NCBI GenBank assembly: GCA_006384855.1
Contig: VCJN01000433.1
Location: forward strand, 1-64,000
Length of the DNA: 64,000 bases
Direction: 5' to 3'
DNA from: Tetraselmis striata
Lineage: Eukaryota; Chlorophyta; Chlorodendrophyceae; Chlorodendrales; Chlorodendraceae
Shown here piece after piece: positions 10,042-20,493 of this stretch. Position numbers and translations under genes: made by a program. The stretch's first letter is position 1. Every line of letters starts with the position of its first letter. The notes under the pieces are model-generated. The model had not been told where the DNA came from and did no database searches. It saw only the letters and a list, made by a program, of their open reading frames with translations.

Positions 10042-10828
10042 ATGCCGGCAAAGGGATGGATAGCGAGTGTGTCGAAGGATGGCGTGTACACATGCAAGCA
10101 CTGCCACGGCATCGTGACGGGTAGTAGTGAAAGGACGGCGCGAGAGCGGCACTTCCGGAAATACCCGAACTGTAGCCACTCGTTGAACCGTGCGGCTAAG
10201 TTGCGCCGCAAGGCCGCCTTATCACAAGCAGCAGCAGCAGGGGCGGCAGCAGCAGCAACAGCAACAGCAGCAACAAGCGCGGCAGCAGGAGTAGCTGCAG
10301 CCGTCGGAAACGGCCCGCCGGCGCCGGTCTCGGACGACGGCGGCTCGAAGGTGGACGATGTGATGGGCGTGGGGGAGGACCCCGTTGGCGAAGACGGTAT
10401 GGACGGTTGCGCCCTTCGTTTGCAGTGTCCAAGAATCGAAAGGTAACCCCCCCCCCCCCCCCCCCCCCGGGCGTGGGCGTGGGCGTGGGCGTGGGCGTGG
10501 GCGTGACGGCATTCCCCTCCATGACTGCAGGGTCAGGCAAGGTGACGGTGCAGTTCGGCTGGGTCATGGAGGACTGCTTGCACCACATGGAAACGTTTTC
10601 CATTCTTAACGCCGGTCCGCTGCTCGAGGAGGCCCGGGTGAAGGCGATCATGACCGAGAAGGAGCTTCGCGTCCCCAGGCGGTGCTTGGGCACATGTACA
10701 AGCGCATGCAAGGAGCTGCGTGGTTCGTCACGCGGTGGGGGTTGCAGAATGTGGTGACGGAGGAGGACGGCCCCGAGCGCAAGGCGCAGGTGGACGCGCT
10801 CACTAGGGAGGGGAGGACTCAATACCCC
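10042..10828 (+). pseudogene. BED-like zinc finger gene of the element
   Basis: The start ATG at 10042 gives the same protein N-terminus as the minus-strand copy at 1244: a BED-like finger (CKHC then RERHF and NCSH), basic KLRRK, an Ala-rich stretch and an acidic region. Exon 1 probably ends at 10395 (donor GTATGG). The acceptor after CTGCAG at 10530 keeps phase and gives SGKVTVQFGWVMED, skipping the poly-C and GGGCGT hexamer tract as an intron. After ELRVPR near 10675 the frame shifts by one base into a stretch with FVTRWGLQNVVTEED, so this copy seems broken. The Tudor-like segment of the copy at 640-880 is deleted here. Function is unknown; DNA binding is inferred from the BED pattern. Confidence 0.5.
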
Positions 10829-11140
10829 GCGCGGCGCCAAGGCGCGGCGGCCGGGGCAGCGCGGCGCCAAGGCGCGGCGGCCGGGGCAGCGCGGCGCCAA
10901 GGCGCGGCGGCCGGGGCAGCGCGGCGCCAAGGCGCGGCGGCCGGGGCAGCGCGGCGCCAAGGCGCGGCGGCCGGGGCAGCGCGGCGCCAAGGCGCGGCGG
11001 CCGGGGCAGCGCGGCGCCAAGGCGCGGCGGCCGGGGCAGCGCGGCGCCAAGGCGCGGCGGCCGGGGCAGCGCGGCGCCAAGGCGCGGCGGCCGGGGCAGC
11101 GCGGCGCCAAGGCGCGGCGGCCGGGGCAGCGCGGCGCCAA
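10829..11140 (+). repeat. 30-bp GC-rich minisatellite, about 10 units
   Basis: About ten nearly identical 30-bp units with core GGCGCCAAGGCGCGGCGG are present. The period is a multiple of three, so all frames of the block read through as short peptide repeats; these are not taken as genes. Related three-unit copies with an altered core are outside the element at 17742-17832. Confidence 0.95.
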
Positions 11141-11554
11141 GACAGCGCATACAGCGGAATCGGCGGAAAGGGATGCATTACAAGCTGTGGACGGCAGCCG
11201 CTGAAAACTATGCGGTCATGCCGCAACAACCCCAGCACTGGCTTCTGGATACCTCTGATCTGGCTGACGGCGGCGGGCTGCGGGATGCAGGGCCGCATGA
11301 CTGAGGTGGCGGTGCTGGTGAGCCCGCAGAGTCTGCATGCGGCGGAGGCGGCGCAGCCGCATAGGCACTAGACAATGCTCTGAAGCGAGCCCCAATTGTC
11401 TGCCCAGCGCCTGCCCCAATGTAACGCACCAGCTTGGCAGCAATTGGCAGCTCTTTTGCCCCCCCCCCCTCCACCCCACAGACACACTACCAATACCAGT
11501 TTCTCATCCCGGCGGGCAGTTGATGCGTATACCCAGGCTTGTGCGTACGCGGTG

Positions 11555-11595
<41 letters not shown>

Positions 11596-11907
11596 TCACT
11601 ATAGCTAAGCTAGTGATGTGAGATATGAGTGCAGCAACAGATATTGTGCAAGATATAATACGATGGCATGCAAGCGGGTCCCCGCTCTTCCACAATCATT
11701 GGCCCTGCTCCCTCTTGCCCCGCCCCCGGTGCCCTTTAGCTGCTCTCAGCATCCCGAGTGGGATGGGCGGGGCAGCGGTTGCTACCGAGTGAGGCGTAGC
11801 ATCGTTTGCAGTAGCAACGCAGCCTTTCCGGTGTGACGCCGCCTGGATGTAACCCAGCAGTACGCGCAAAGTGCAAGTGCAAGCTGCTGATGGCGGGGAT
11901 CCCGCGC

Positions 11908-11939
<32 letters not shown>

Positions 11940-12116
11940 CGGCTGTGGGATAGGCGCGGCAGCGGTTGCTACAGAGTGAGGCGTCGCATTGTTTGCAGTA
12001 GCAACGCAAGCTTTCCGGTTGCATAGTGTGACGCAGCCTGGATGTAACCCAGCAGTACGCGCAAAGTGCAAGTGTTACACGTCCGTGTGCCCCACCCAAT
12101 GACATTGCGCCCGACC
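11141..12116. other. Non-coding interior of the element
   Basis: No credible gene was seen. The stretch holds poly-G tracts of about 38 nt (11557-11594) and about 28 nt (11909-11936). It also holds a roughly 110-bp segment repeated directly (11770-11880 and 11955-12075) containing GTTGCTACMGAGTGAGGCG and the CCCAGCAGTACGCGCAAAG motif. Confidence 0.6.
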
Positions 12117-12818
12117 TCACTGACGGCATGTCTCGCTCTCCTTCAGCTCCTGGGCCGTCCGCCGCCTCACCCTGCGCACCCTACCAGCCGCGCGTGCCTT
12201 CTCGGAAGCCTCACACACGGCGGCGCGAGTCGCGTCGTGGAACGCGTCCCTGACATGGCGGAACTCCGCCCTCTTCGTGGCCGTGGTCGGGCAGGGGACT
12301 GCCCGCTGATGGGTCGCCATGCATGGGTACTTGGGGCCGCACAAAGCCGGGGTGCCGTCGCAGCAACACTCCCAGTCCGTCCGTTGGCCGCAGTCCACGC
12401 ATGACGGGCGTCCGGCCAGGACACGCACATGATAGTGCATGTGGCCGCCTCCCGCCACTGCTCGTAGTGCTCCGGTCAACATGGCGACGAGCAAGTCGGC
12501 ATGTCCCGCAGGTGGCTGCGGGGCGGGTGGCGCGAGCGCAGCCTCGCTCGCCTCGACAACCCCCTCAGCCCGATCAGTCGCCTCGACCACGGCCTCCTCC
12601 GCCTCCTGACGCGGCGCACCAGGCGCATCATCGTCGCCTGGCAGGGCGTCCCCCCCCGCAACGGCGCCGTCGGCGGTGGCCGACGCCGTCGTGGCGGGGT
12701 GTTGTGAGGAGGTGGCCCTAGACATAGGTGGGGCCGGCACCGCCATGTGTTGCTCCACATGCGGTGCGGTTCCTGACGCGACAGCTCCGTCGCACCAGTA
12801 CCGGCGCCGGCACCCCAC
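12117..12818 (-). CDS. Cys-rich zinc-binding protein, possible transposase tail
   Basis: The minus-strand frame is open for 233 codons. Around its middle to C-terminal third is a cysteine/histidine cluster: CVDCGQRTDWEC, then CC, ALCG, a further C and a terminal H. The spacing (CxxC, RT, xxC, LC, C, H) resembles the C-terminal cysteine-rich domain of piggyBac-like transposases, followed by a basic, arginine-rich tail. The N-terminal half is Ala/Glu low complexity. The start codon is uncertain because upstream splicing is likely. piggyBac elements use TTAA targets, which this element does not, so either the resemblance is superficial or the module is borrowed. Confidence 0.35.
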   Translation of the reverse strand: MGCRRRYWCDGAVASGTAPHVEQHMAVPAPPMSRATSSQHPATTASATADGAVAGGDALPGDDDAPGAPRQEAEEAVVEATDRAEGVVEASEAALAPPAPQPPAGHADLLVAMLTGALRAVAGGGHMHYHVRVLAGRPSCVDCGQRTDWECCCDGTPALCGPKYPCMATHQRAVPCPTTATKRAEFRHVRDAFHDATRAAVCEASEKARAAGRVRRVRRRTAQELKESETCRQ

Positions 12819-13735
12819 ACACGCCTGCTGGGCTTACCACCAACCGGCATGTTTCCTTTGGGAGGCGGTTCATCCGCGTCGGAGGTGAGCGGCGGTGCCT
12901 GTGTGGGTGTGGATACTGCCCGGCCATTAGGGCTCCCGCCGCCTGTCGCTCCGCCGACCCACGCCGCGGCGTGTGCTGCGCCCCGCATAGTCGCCTCGAA
13001 TATAATATACATGACGCGGGGACGGGGGGGGATTCGTGCGTTTCGTATGTCGGCGGAAAGGCGTGCGAAGCTGCGGCTGGCGAAGGTGGTGGAAGTAAGC
13101 GTGGCGGCGTCGGCGGCGTATTACCGTGCGTGCATGCGTGCGCAACCCCGCGGCAGCAAGCGCCGGACTCGGCGTGTGCCGGCGGCAGAGCTGCGAAGCC
13201 ATGGACACGGTACGGGATGCCAAGTTTGGCTAAGCAACTGCCGAGGCTGGCGGCTTAACCCCCATGTCCGGCGGTTAAGGGACGGAAAGTGCGTAGAAGT
13301 TGATCGGCAAAGCGGGCATATAAGCCTGGCTGTGCTAGGTTCCTATTAAGTAATGGCGGTTTGTGCTAAGTAATTCGTAGGGGTGGACCATGAAGCGCAG
13401 GTAGGGGGCGGTATAAATGAGGCCGGGCACATATACTGCTCCACGAAACGACACTGTCGCACGTGTAGTTGAATAGACGCCCCCCCCCCCCCCCCCCCGC
13501 CGGGTCGGCCCGCCGGGTCGGCCCGCCGACCCGCCACGGCATGTAATATCTGTCATGCATCGCCGGGGTATGTGTGAGTGGATGCCCCGCCGCCACACAC
13601 CCCCCCCCCCCACCCCCCCCCCACCCCCCCCCCCATTTACACTTGTGCACTCATTAAGTTTGGGCTGGTTTCGGAGCAGTACATGTACGTATGTATATAC
13701 ATACAATGGAACGTAGGACCTGCGCGGAAAGAGGG
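12819..13735. other. Low-complexity stretch with poly-C tracts
   Basis: Open but compositionally biased frames occur here, for example 13048-13258 (+) with a basic SAERRAKLRLAK segment; I cannot support a gene. Poly-C runs are at about 13482-13498 and 13600-13633. GGGTCGGCCCGCC is repeated near 13500-13535. Confidence 0.5.
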
Positions 13736-14890
13736 GGGGCTGGCGGAATGCGTTGGGGGTGCGTAGAGTAGCGTGTTGGTGAGATTCGGGGTGCATCGGA
13801 CGCCGGATGCCCATCCACCCAGCGTAAAAGACGCGTACGTAATATTCACACTATATATATTCACACGCAAATGTGTGAAAACCGGACATTCCGTGCCGGA
13901 TGGGTGGGAATACGGCGTCCGATGCAGCCAAAACCCCAGGGACACGCTATTCTATGCACCGCCAATGCACTCCGCCAGCACCGCCTCATTCTCTGTCGAT
14001 TTCGAAAACGCCTTCACATTATCCACCGCTAATTGCAATTGCCACCGTGTAATGTTGTCACGATGTGCGCACACAACAACACTTACTACCGGTTCCGACG
14101 CGGATGGAGGCGAGGCTTGCGGAGTGCGTTGGGGGTGCGTAGAGTAGCGTGCTGCAAATAATTGGGGTGCATCGGACGCCGGATGCCCATCCACCCGGCG
14201 TAAAAGACGCGTAATATTCACACTTTATTAACACACAAATGTGTAAAAACCGGACATTCCGTGCCGGATGGGTGGGAATACGGCGTCCGATGCAGCCAAA
14301 ACCCCAGCAACACGCTGTTCTGTGCACCGCCAATGCACTCCGCCAGCACCGCCACATTCTCTGTCGATTTCGAAAACGCCTTCACATTGTCCACCGCTAA
14401 TTGCAATTGCCACCGTGTAATATGTTGTCACGATGTGCGCACACAACAACACTTACTACCGGTTCCGACGCGGATGGAGGCGAGGCTTGCGGAGTGCGTT
14501 GGGGGTGCGTAGAGTAGCGTGCTGCAAATAATTGGGGTGCATCGGACGCCGGATGCCCATCCACCCGGCGTAAAAGACGCGTAATATTCACACTTTATTA
14601 ACACACAAATGTGTAAAAACCGGACATTCCGTGCCGGATGGGTGGGAATACGGCGTCCGATGCAGCCAAAACCCCAGGGACACGCTATTCTATGCACCGC
14701 CAATGCACTCCGCCAGCACCGCCTCATTCTTTGTCGATTTCGAAAACGCCTTCACATTATCCACCGCTAATAATTGCAATTGCCACCGTGTAATATGTTG
14801 TCACGATGTGCGCACACAACAACACTTACTACCGGTTCCGACGCGGATGGAGGCGAGGCTTGCGGAGTGCACTGGCGGTGCACAGACTAG
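13736..14890 (+). repeat. Tandem array of three foldback units, about 370 bp each
   Basis: GGAGGCGAGGCTTGCGGAG-type unit starts recur at about 13736, 14104 and 14474, and a partial fourth begins at 14848. Each unit contains long imperfect inverted halves. GGGGTGCATCGGACGCC pairs with GGCGTCCGATGCAGCC, and the outer TTGGGGGTGCGTAGAGTAGCG pairs with the segment ending GCCAATGCACTCCGCC. This gives a hairpin of roughly 250 nt per unit. It looks like a MITE-like foldback element amplified in tandem. Short ORFs inside are by-products of the repeat. Confidence 0.75.
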
Positions 14891-14993
14891 CGGGAGACTA
14901 GATCCATTGTCGCTTATTTACAAGCACGGGCGGTGCTGCCAGACCTGATCGTCTACGGCCGATATAATATTCACACTAAATTAACATCGGTGC

Positions 14994-15037
14994 ACACCGC
15001 CGCACACCGCCGCACACCGCCGCACACCGCTGCGCGC
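14994..15037 (+). repeat. CACACCGCCG short tandem repeat
   Basis: Four to five imperfect copies of a 10-bp CGCACACCGC unit. A similar CACATCGC-type cluster occurs near 1530-1575 and 9680-9745. Confidence 0.7.
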
Positions 15038-15326
15038 GCACATTCGTCGCACACATTATCCCGGATTCACTCGCCGTATCCATTACGCCATGCTACTTCA
15101 ACAATAAACATTGCGAAATTACACCGACACAATGCCGCACCGACTAGCTCTTGACAATACGTGCATATAAATAGTAGTGGCGCGCTGCTCCTCGCCTCCG
15201 ATGTGTCGTTGACTGCTGCGGAAGGCGGTCGTCGACTGGGTGTTAGTTTCTCCACCTCGGCCGCCCCCCCCCCCCCCCCCCCCCCCCCCGCCCCCCCCCC
15301 CCCCTTCACCGCTCACAGCGCCATGG

Positions 15327-15900
15327 CCGACCTCGCCCCCCCGGGCAAACGTGGGCGGCGAGCCTTGTTGTCTCGCGTGTCCGCGCCGCCGGCATCGAGG
15401 AGGACGAGAAAGACATGAGGAAACGCGTGACAAGGTGGGCGCGCAACAAAACACTCCATCCTCCGCATTAGCACGCACCCACTCGTGGCTAACTTGTGCC
15501 GCGCGCAGGTTCGTCCGGGAGCGCCGTTAAGGCCCACCTCAACGCCAAGGCTTCCACAGTGCCAGCGGCGCAACTCGTGGTGGCCGAGGAGGCCGCATCC
15601 TCAGCCGCTTAAAGGCGAAACGATTGTGGCTTGTTGTGGGTGTCTGGGCACAGGGGGCGTCCCGACGCGAAGGTAAGGAAGCTCATGGCGGCGTCGTCGA
15701 CGGCACAGCCTCCCGGGGTGGTGAAGACACTGACGGATGACAAGAAGCGGAAGAGGCCAGTGAAGAAACGCCGAGGTAAGAAACTGACGGTCGCGGAGTC
15801 GGAGGCGCAGGCGGAGGCGGAGGCGGAGGCGGAGGCGGAGGCAGCGAGATCGTCGAAGCGGAGGGTCCCGCGGGCACGCAAGAACAAGAACAAGCAGTAG
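15327..15900 (+). CDS. Lys/Arg-rich reading frames, unrecognised
   Basis: Two short stretches look coding but are not joined with certainty: one from ATG 15327 (MADLAPPGKRGRR) and one at 15686-15900 with DDKKRKRPVKKRRGKK, an (EA)n run and a basic end KNKNKQ. AG/GT sites near 15345-15685 could connect them. The basic clusters resemble nuclear localisation signals. There is no recognisable domain. Poly-C tracts lie on both sides (about 15266-15304 and 15919-16020). Confidence 0.3.
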
Positions 15901-16575
15901 CCCCCGCCCCCTTACCCCCCCCCCCCCCCCCCCCCCAGGCGGGAGCGGCTGGCGGCGAGGGGGGGCGGGGGGGGGCGGGGCGGGCGTGGTCCCCCCGCCC
16001 CCGCACCCCCCCCCCCCCCCCGGGCCACATCCCCCGATGGCAGCTGTCGCGAATATTGTAATTCAAACATTCTTCGGCAAACCGCTGCCTGCCCCCGCCC
16101 TCCCCCTCGCGAATATTTATGTAACGTGAGCACTCTTTGGCAAAACATGGCAGCCAAACCGCCCATCTGATGACCTTTGATCGGACGGCTGGCAGGCCCG
16201 TTCAGCAGTACTAGCTATAATGTAGACAAATTCCCCAGTGTTACCAAATACGTACGGCTGCGATTTGCGCTCCCATGTACTGATAGTCGTAGTTATCCAC
16301 AGGACGACTAGGGTTCGTACTCGATACCCGGTACCGGCGTAATAAATATATCGCGTACTACCCGGTACTACACGGACAACCTTGTACCTTGTACGTCAGT
16401 GCCATGTACGCTTCACCGGGCTGGTACGGCTACCAGAATGATGACAAAAAGGATTTATCGCCCGCCGGCAATAACGCCGGATGTACTCGCACGTAACTGG
16501 ATGGACGTGCCGCCACCAGCAGCAGCCTTCACGGATAAATAATAGTCGCTAGTAGTAGTGCTTCGTCACCTGTAT

Positions 16576-16597
16576 GTCACATCTGAATCTCACAGTG
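16576..16597 (-). repeat. Right terminal inverted repeat
   Basis: 22 bp ending AATCTCACAGTG, followed directly by the ATG target duplication. Confidence 0.9.
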
Positions 16598-17215
16598 ATG
16601 GGGACCCGTGCCGCCGTAGCCCGCGCACCCCTACGTTATGAGTATAACATGCTAGTTGGAGCTCCACATGCAGTCCAACCCTCCCCAAAGTTCATCAATG
16701 CATGCCCACTGTATCATAGATGGGTTGCATGGTGTCCCTTTTGATTTTTCTGATGAACGACAAAGATGCACCACATGGGCGCATAGGGTGCGCGCGGGGT
16801 GGGCGGCCATTCTGCATCTGCACAAAGTAGCCATATTAAGGTCTATATGATGTGTTCTAAGTACATGCAGTGCTTTGGGGGGGCATGAGTGTTGCACTCC
16901 CAGGTTTTGGGAGTGGCCGGCTCTTGCCGCTTACCCCGCGCCCCGCGTACGCTCAGCACGACCCCCCCCCGATATGATGCCAAAACTTTGACCACCAAAT
17001 CCTTTAGCTAGGAGCTTGGACTGCTAGGAGAGCCAAGCATGGGGCTCATGCATGCCTAACCTGCAAGTGGTATAGCTGGTGTGGCGGTGAGCCCTTTCAT
17101 CTGGTGACAAGGGCAGCTTGAATTCGTCAGTGAAGGCTACTGGGTTTACCTGTACGGGTACTGCCAGTTCTTTGCCCATATTCCGGTACGGATGATGACG
17201 ATATGATATATGATA

Positions 17216-17415
17216 AAAACCCTGGACCCTATTGCCATGCGCTCAACTGCGTGCAGTCGGCACACAGCGAGGATGAGGTCCGGCAGCGAAGGGCTGGTGG
17301 GGGTCACCTCCAGGAAGTACTGCAATCCCCCAACATACATATGGTTGTCATGCTGCTCCACCTTGGCACGCCTGTCTCGCAGTACGGCATGCTTGCCCGC
17401 TTCATAAGTTGGCAC
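17216..17415 (-). pseudogene. Fragment of a transposon-type C-terminal domain
   Basis: The minus-strand frame reads HMYVGGLQYFLEVTPTSPSL, followed by a hydrophobic LILAVCRLH. This resembles the HYGQVQYFLR...LRLAVC pattern seen near the C-terminus of some CACTA-type transposon proteins in plants and algae; that likeness is from memory of the pattern only. No start, no partner exon, and the frame begins at the edge of repeat R. A remnant is inferred. Confidence 0.3.
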
Positions 17416-17741
17416 CCACTGCTCGTCTCATGTATTGTGTCTGCACACCACAGGCATGTCTCGGGCTTCTTATGCACAACCTGCATGTATGTGTATATCA
17501 GAACTCAACAAGGCGACACTATGTAGGCAGTTTGGAGTCAGGCGTGGCGGGGGGGGGGGGGTGCCTTTATCCAGAAGATGCGCTCCTATCTTGCAGTGGT
17601 GATACATGTTGTACCTGCGGGGTAGTACCCAGCAACCTCATTAATCATAATCAACGATCATAACATATCATTTTCGACCTCAAATAAGAGTTGAGTCGAC
17701 TCATGTCCGTCGATTTCACAAACCGCATTTCCCTTGCTAGC

Positions 17742-17832
17742 GGGGCCGGGGCAGCGGGGCGCCAACGCGCCGCGGCCGGGGGAGCGGGGCGCCAACGCGC
17801 CGCGGCCGGGGCAGCGGGGCGCCAACGCGCAG
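17742..17832 (+). repeat. 30-bp GC-rich minisatellite, three units
   Basis: Three units with core GGGGCGCCAACGCGCCGC, clearly related to the ten-unit array at 10829-11140 but outside that element. Confidence 0.85.
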
Positions 17833-18006
17833 CAGGGTAGCAACGCGCACCAGGGAACGCAGTAGGCGGTTCACATATGGTAGCAGAAAGTTGCGTACAT
17901 ACCAGGAACATGCTGCGTTAAGATTCTGACCTATGACCTGAGTTCAGGTTATGATTAAATGGGGGTAGAGAGGGGGCATAGGTCCGGGGGAGGAGGGGGG
18001 GGGGGG

Positions 18007-18426
18007 TCACTTGATGTTATGGGGGTCGAGCTCCATTTCATATGCGCGCTTCCATGCCGGCTCAAGCTCCAGTGTGCCAACTCCTTGACAGTACTTATCC
18101 AGCGCCTCTGCGCATGCCGCCCAGTTGGCGGGGGCGGCTGAGGCGCCTTGCTTCACGGCGGCTGACGTCCCGGTACTGAAGTCATACCTCGCAGCAACGT
18201 CTCTCGCCGTCGCTGTCGCTGCGGCTGTCGTCAGAGGGGTTGCCTTCCACAACCCCGCGACAATGCCTTCGGCGTCGCTATCGGGTTTAGAGTTTAAACC
18301 CGTCGAGAAGCTGGCGTAGCTCATGTCATGTGCACATATGCGCGCAAGCATTTGAACGAATGCGCGTGTAGTAAGGATGAAGCACAGCAAATCATCGTTT
18401 ACACGTGGCCAGTGCGATACCCTCAC
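18007..18426 (-). CDS. Unrecognised reading frame, Ala-rich
   Basis: The frame is open for about 139 codons on the minus strand and ends DPHNIK before TGA at 18007. Its first codon at 18426 is GTG, so a true start was not found; an upstream exon is needed. The sequence has a hydrophobic LLCFILTTRAFVQMLARIC segment, an Ala/Thr-rich middle and a PANWAACAEALDKYC segment. I do not recognise a family. It may be part of a decayed transposon. Confidence 0.3.
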   Translation of the reverse strand: MRVSHWPRVNDDLLCFILTTRAFVQMLARICAHDMSYASFSTGLNSKPDSDAEGIVAGLWKATPLTTAAATATARDVAARYDFSTGTSAAVKQGASAAPANWAACAEALDKYCQGVGTLELEPAWKRAYEMELDPHNIK

Positions 18427-18599
18427 CCCTTAGCGAGTATCTAAGGACCCCCCCGAAGGCACCGTCGGTGGGTGCGCAAGGGGCGCACCTCGGAAGGGCG
18501 CCAATGGCGCCTTAAGGCAACCTGCGATTGAAATCGCTCAGCTGCTCTGCCGTCGGGTAGGGGGGTTTCCTAATTTCCGATTACGCAGACGTAACACCA

Positions 18600-19130
18600 T
18601 GTGGTGTTGGCAAGTAAAACAAGCGTGGTATACGGTGTATTATATGTTCATCGAGGAAGATACTAGATACCAAAACGTCATCAAAGTAGCGAAGAATTAA
18701 TATGTTTTATTCGCGACTGCATAACGTTACTCATCCATTGTTGAAACGCCGACGGGGCATTAAACATGCCAAATGGCATGACTAGGAATGCGTAGTCAAC
18801 CGAACTGAGTTTTAAACAATGCTTTGTCGGCGTCCGTATTTTGTTCCAAGGTGGTGTTAGAAGAAAATTAGGCAGAGGGCGGAATACGCGGTAGCGCCGG
18901 CGAGCATATTTAAGAACATATGGCGGCGCGTGGTATTGGTATCGAAACCTATTTGGCGGGTATATCTATGCAACTGACGATAGTCAATGCACATGCGCAT
19001 GCCCATATTGTCATATTGGGCAAATGTGACATGTGCAACAATAGGCGGAAATGATACCCAATAAATCCCAGTCTAATACGATGGTTAAAGGCTTTTAAAT
19101 TCTTCTATCGGCAGGTGGACAAGTGGAAGG
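18600..19130 (-). pseudogene. Ty3/gypsy reverse transcriptase remnant
   Basis: The minus strand encodes RYFDDVLVSSIFLDEH (catalytic Y-x-D-D box near 18661-18690). Further upstream is a stretch resembling FG-YEFL-PFGM-NA, the usual block before the DD box. In-frame stops and deletions show it is dead. Confidence 0.7.
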
Positions 19131-19747
19131 CGAAATATTTTGCTGTGTGGTACATGGACATCTTAGAGTAGTGGTACTTCGAAGTGAACGCCGGGGCTTA
19201 GATGTGGAAGGGAATTCAATATAGTTGGCATATTCATTTGTGTTTTAAGTAGAAGGGATCGAAATTGTGAGGTATTGTGAGCACATTGGTCGGTAGTGAT
19301 AGCGGTAATATCATTATCAATGGATTGGGCATAAAAAGTCTTTTTTGTTGCATCGTATTTGCGGACTACGGCGTAAAAGAAAACGGTGTAAGGATCTTGA
19401 AAGTAGTTTTCGAGCCTAGGGCGTCGGATTTTTTTTAAAGTTGGTTGTGATAAAATCAATATTTGTCATTATTATTTGATATTCATCTTTATAATTATCT
19501 GATTTTAACTGCGGGACTACGACGCATTCGGCCGTCTGCTATGATTAGTCGCTACTCGTACTCTTTTAAGCGGCGCGGTTTTTATGGTTTAATTTTGCGC
19601 AGGCGGACGAAGGTGTTACTTAGGTTCATTTCATACCACGGTTCGCGTGCCGCCCTAGCCGCGTGCCGCCCTAATACTCGTACCGGAGCGCGCCACGTCG
19701 ACCGGGCCGCGGGGGCCATTATGAAAATTCGCGCACGCCCCCGACAC

Positions 19748-19810
19748 CAAGGCGGCACGCGTGTACGGGCCATTTTTTTTCAAAATGCCCCGTACACGCG
19801 TGCCGCCTTG
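19748..19810. repeat. Perfect 22-bp hairpin inside the element
   Basis: CAAGGCGGCACGCGTGTACG plus GG at 19748-19769 is the exact reverse complement of 19789-19810. The loop is 19 nt with a T8 run. Confidence 0.9.
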
Positions 19811-19983
19811 CTACCCTGAACTTTGAGAGCGTCTATATGTTCCGGGGCGAGATATATCATTTACCTGTACCGCTGCCGGAGCGGGCAATTGCTCTCAACC
19901 CGCACTTGCTCGCTCCACCCTCAGGGTGTTCCCGTTCACCGTTTGCAAAGGACGGCGGGGAGGCGGCCAACCGTCCTCCCAGG

Positions 19984-20493
19984 ATGCCTACGCCGCGTTC
20001 AGACCGGGCCGCTGCCCGCGAGGTGAGGCGGTCACCCGCCATCCCGCGCGCTCGGGCATCTGGCGCAGCTGGTCGCTCCTCAGTAGACCGTCTGGACGCC
20101 AGCTTAGGGCTCAGCACAGACAGCCGTATGCAGCGTATCGAGGAGGCAGACCCTGAATTTGAGTGTGAGTCCGGAGGGCGCGATGGCGAGGACGAAGTTC
20201 AACAAAGCGATGGGTTGCGCGACTGCTACATCACGGGCTGCAAAGTCGGGACGCTTTTCGACTCCACCCGGTCGCAGCACCGCTGTCGCGAGTGCCAGGG
20301 GCACTTTCACGCCCTTTGCGCATCCTCCATCAATACCTCCGACGATCCGAACTATTGCGGCTGTCAGCAGGCGCCCCTTATCGGCTGGGTCCAGGCCCAG
20401 GAGCCAAACAGCGCGACAGCAGGGAGGTGGAGAGGCGGGCTGCGGGCGCGGGGGACATATGCACCGCGTTTCCGCCGCTGCGCGTATGTATGA
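19984..20493 (+). CDS. Cys/His-rich zinc finger protein carried by the element
   Basis: The frame from ATG 19984 gives 169 codons; an earlier in-frame start is possible. An acidic region is followed by a cysteine/histidine cluster of the form CYITGCK, HRCREC, HFHALC and CGC. This could bind two zinc ions in a RING/PHD/ZZ-like fold. Residues after the cluster lose character, so a splice donor may lie near 20375-20430. It is inside a non-autonomous Harbinger-like element, so it may be a captured exon. Role unknown. Confidence 0.4.
   Translation: MPTPRSDRAAAREVRRSPAIPRARASGAAGRSSVDRLDASLGLSTDSRMQRIEEADPEFECESGGRDGEDEVQQSDGLRDCYITGCKVGTLFDSTRSQHRCRECQGHFHALCASSINTSDDPNYCGCQQAPLIGWVQAQEPNSATAGRWRGGLRARGTYAPRFRRCAYV

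Larger units (their letters stand above)
9431..16597 (+). mobile_element. Complete 7.17-kb CACTG-terminus DNA transposon
   Basis: The two ends are perfect inverted repeats over 22 bp (outer sequence CACTGTGAGATTCAGATG). A shared subterminal GGTGACGAA lies about 35 bp inside. A 3-bp direct repeat, ATG, flanks the element (9428-9430 and 16598-16600), and the empty site in R copy 1 has one ATG. CACTG ends and a 3-bp duplication fit the EnSpm/CACTA type best. A hAT assignment is disfavoured because no 8-bp duplication exists. Inside are a BED-like gene, a GC-rich 30-bp minisatellite, a Cys-rich reading frame on the opposite strand, a tandem foldback array and several poly-G/C tracts. No intact transposase catalytic domain was recognised. 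Confidence 0.85.
8847..17216 (+). repeat. Host repeat R, copy 2, split by a 7.2-kb element
   Basis: The segments 8847-9430 and 16598-17216 together match copy 1 (1845-1960 + 3072-3082 + 4269-5592). Copy 2 lacks both insertions of copy 1. The interruption is exactly the 9431-16597 element, and copy 1 shows the undisturbed site near 4965-4980 with a single ATG. The right end of R is at about 17216, where similarity to 5592 ceases. Confidence 0.8.

Noticed and set aside
10196..11298. Large ORFs on both strands across 10829-11140.
   Set aside because: They are products of the 30-bp GC-rich minisatellite, open in all frames, with no domain content.
9431..16597. hAT assignment for the 7.17-kb element because of its BED-like finger.
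   Set aside because: The flanks show a 3-bp ATG duplication confirmed by an empty site, not 8 bp, and no hAT dimerisation domain was seen.
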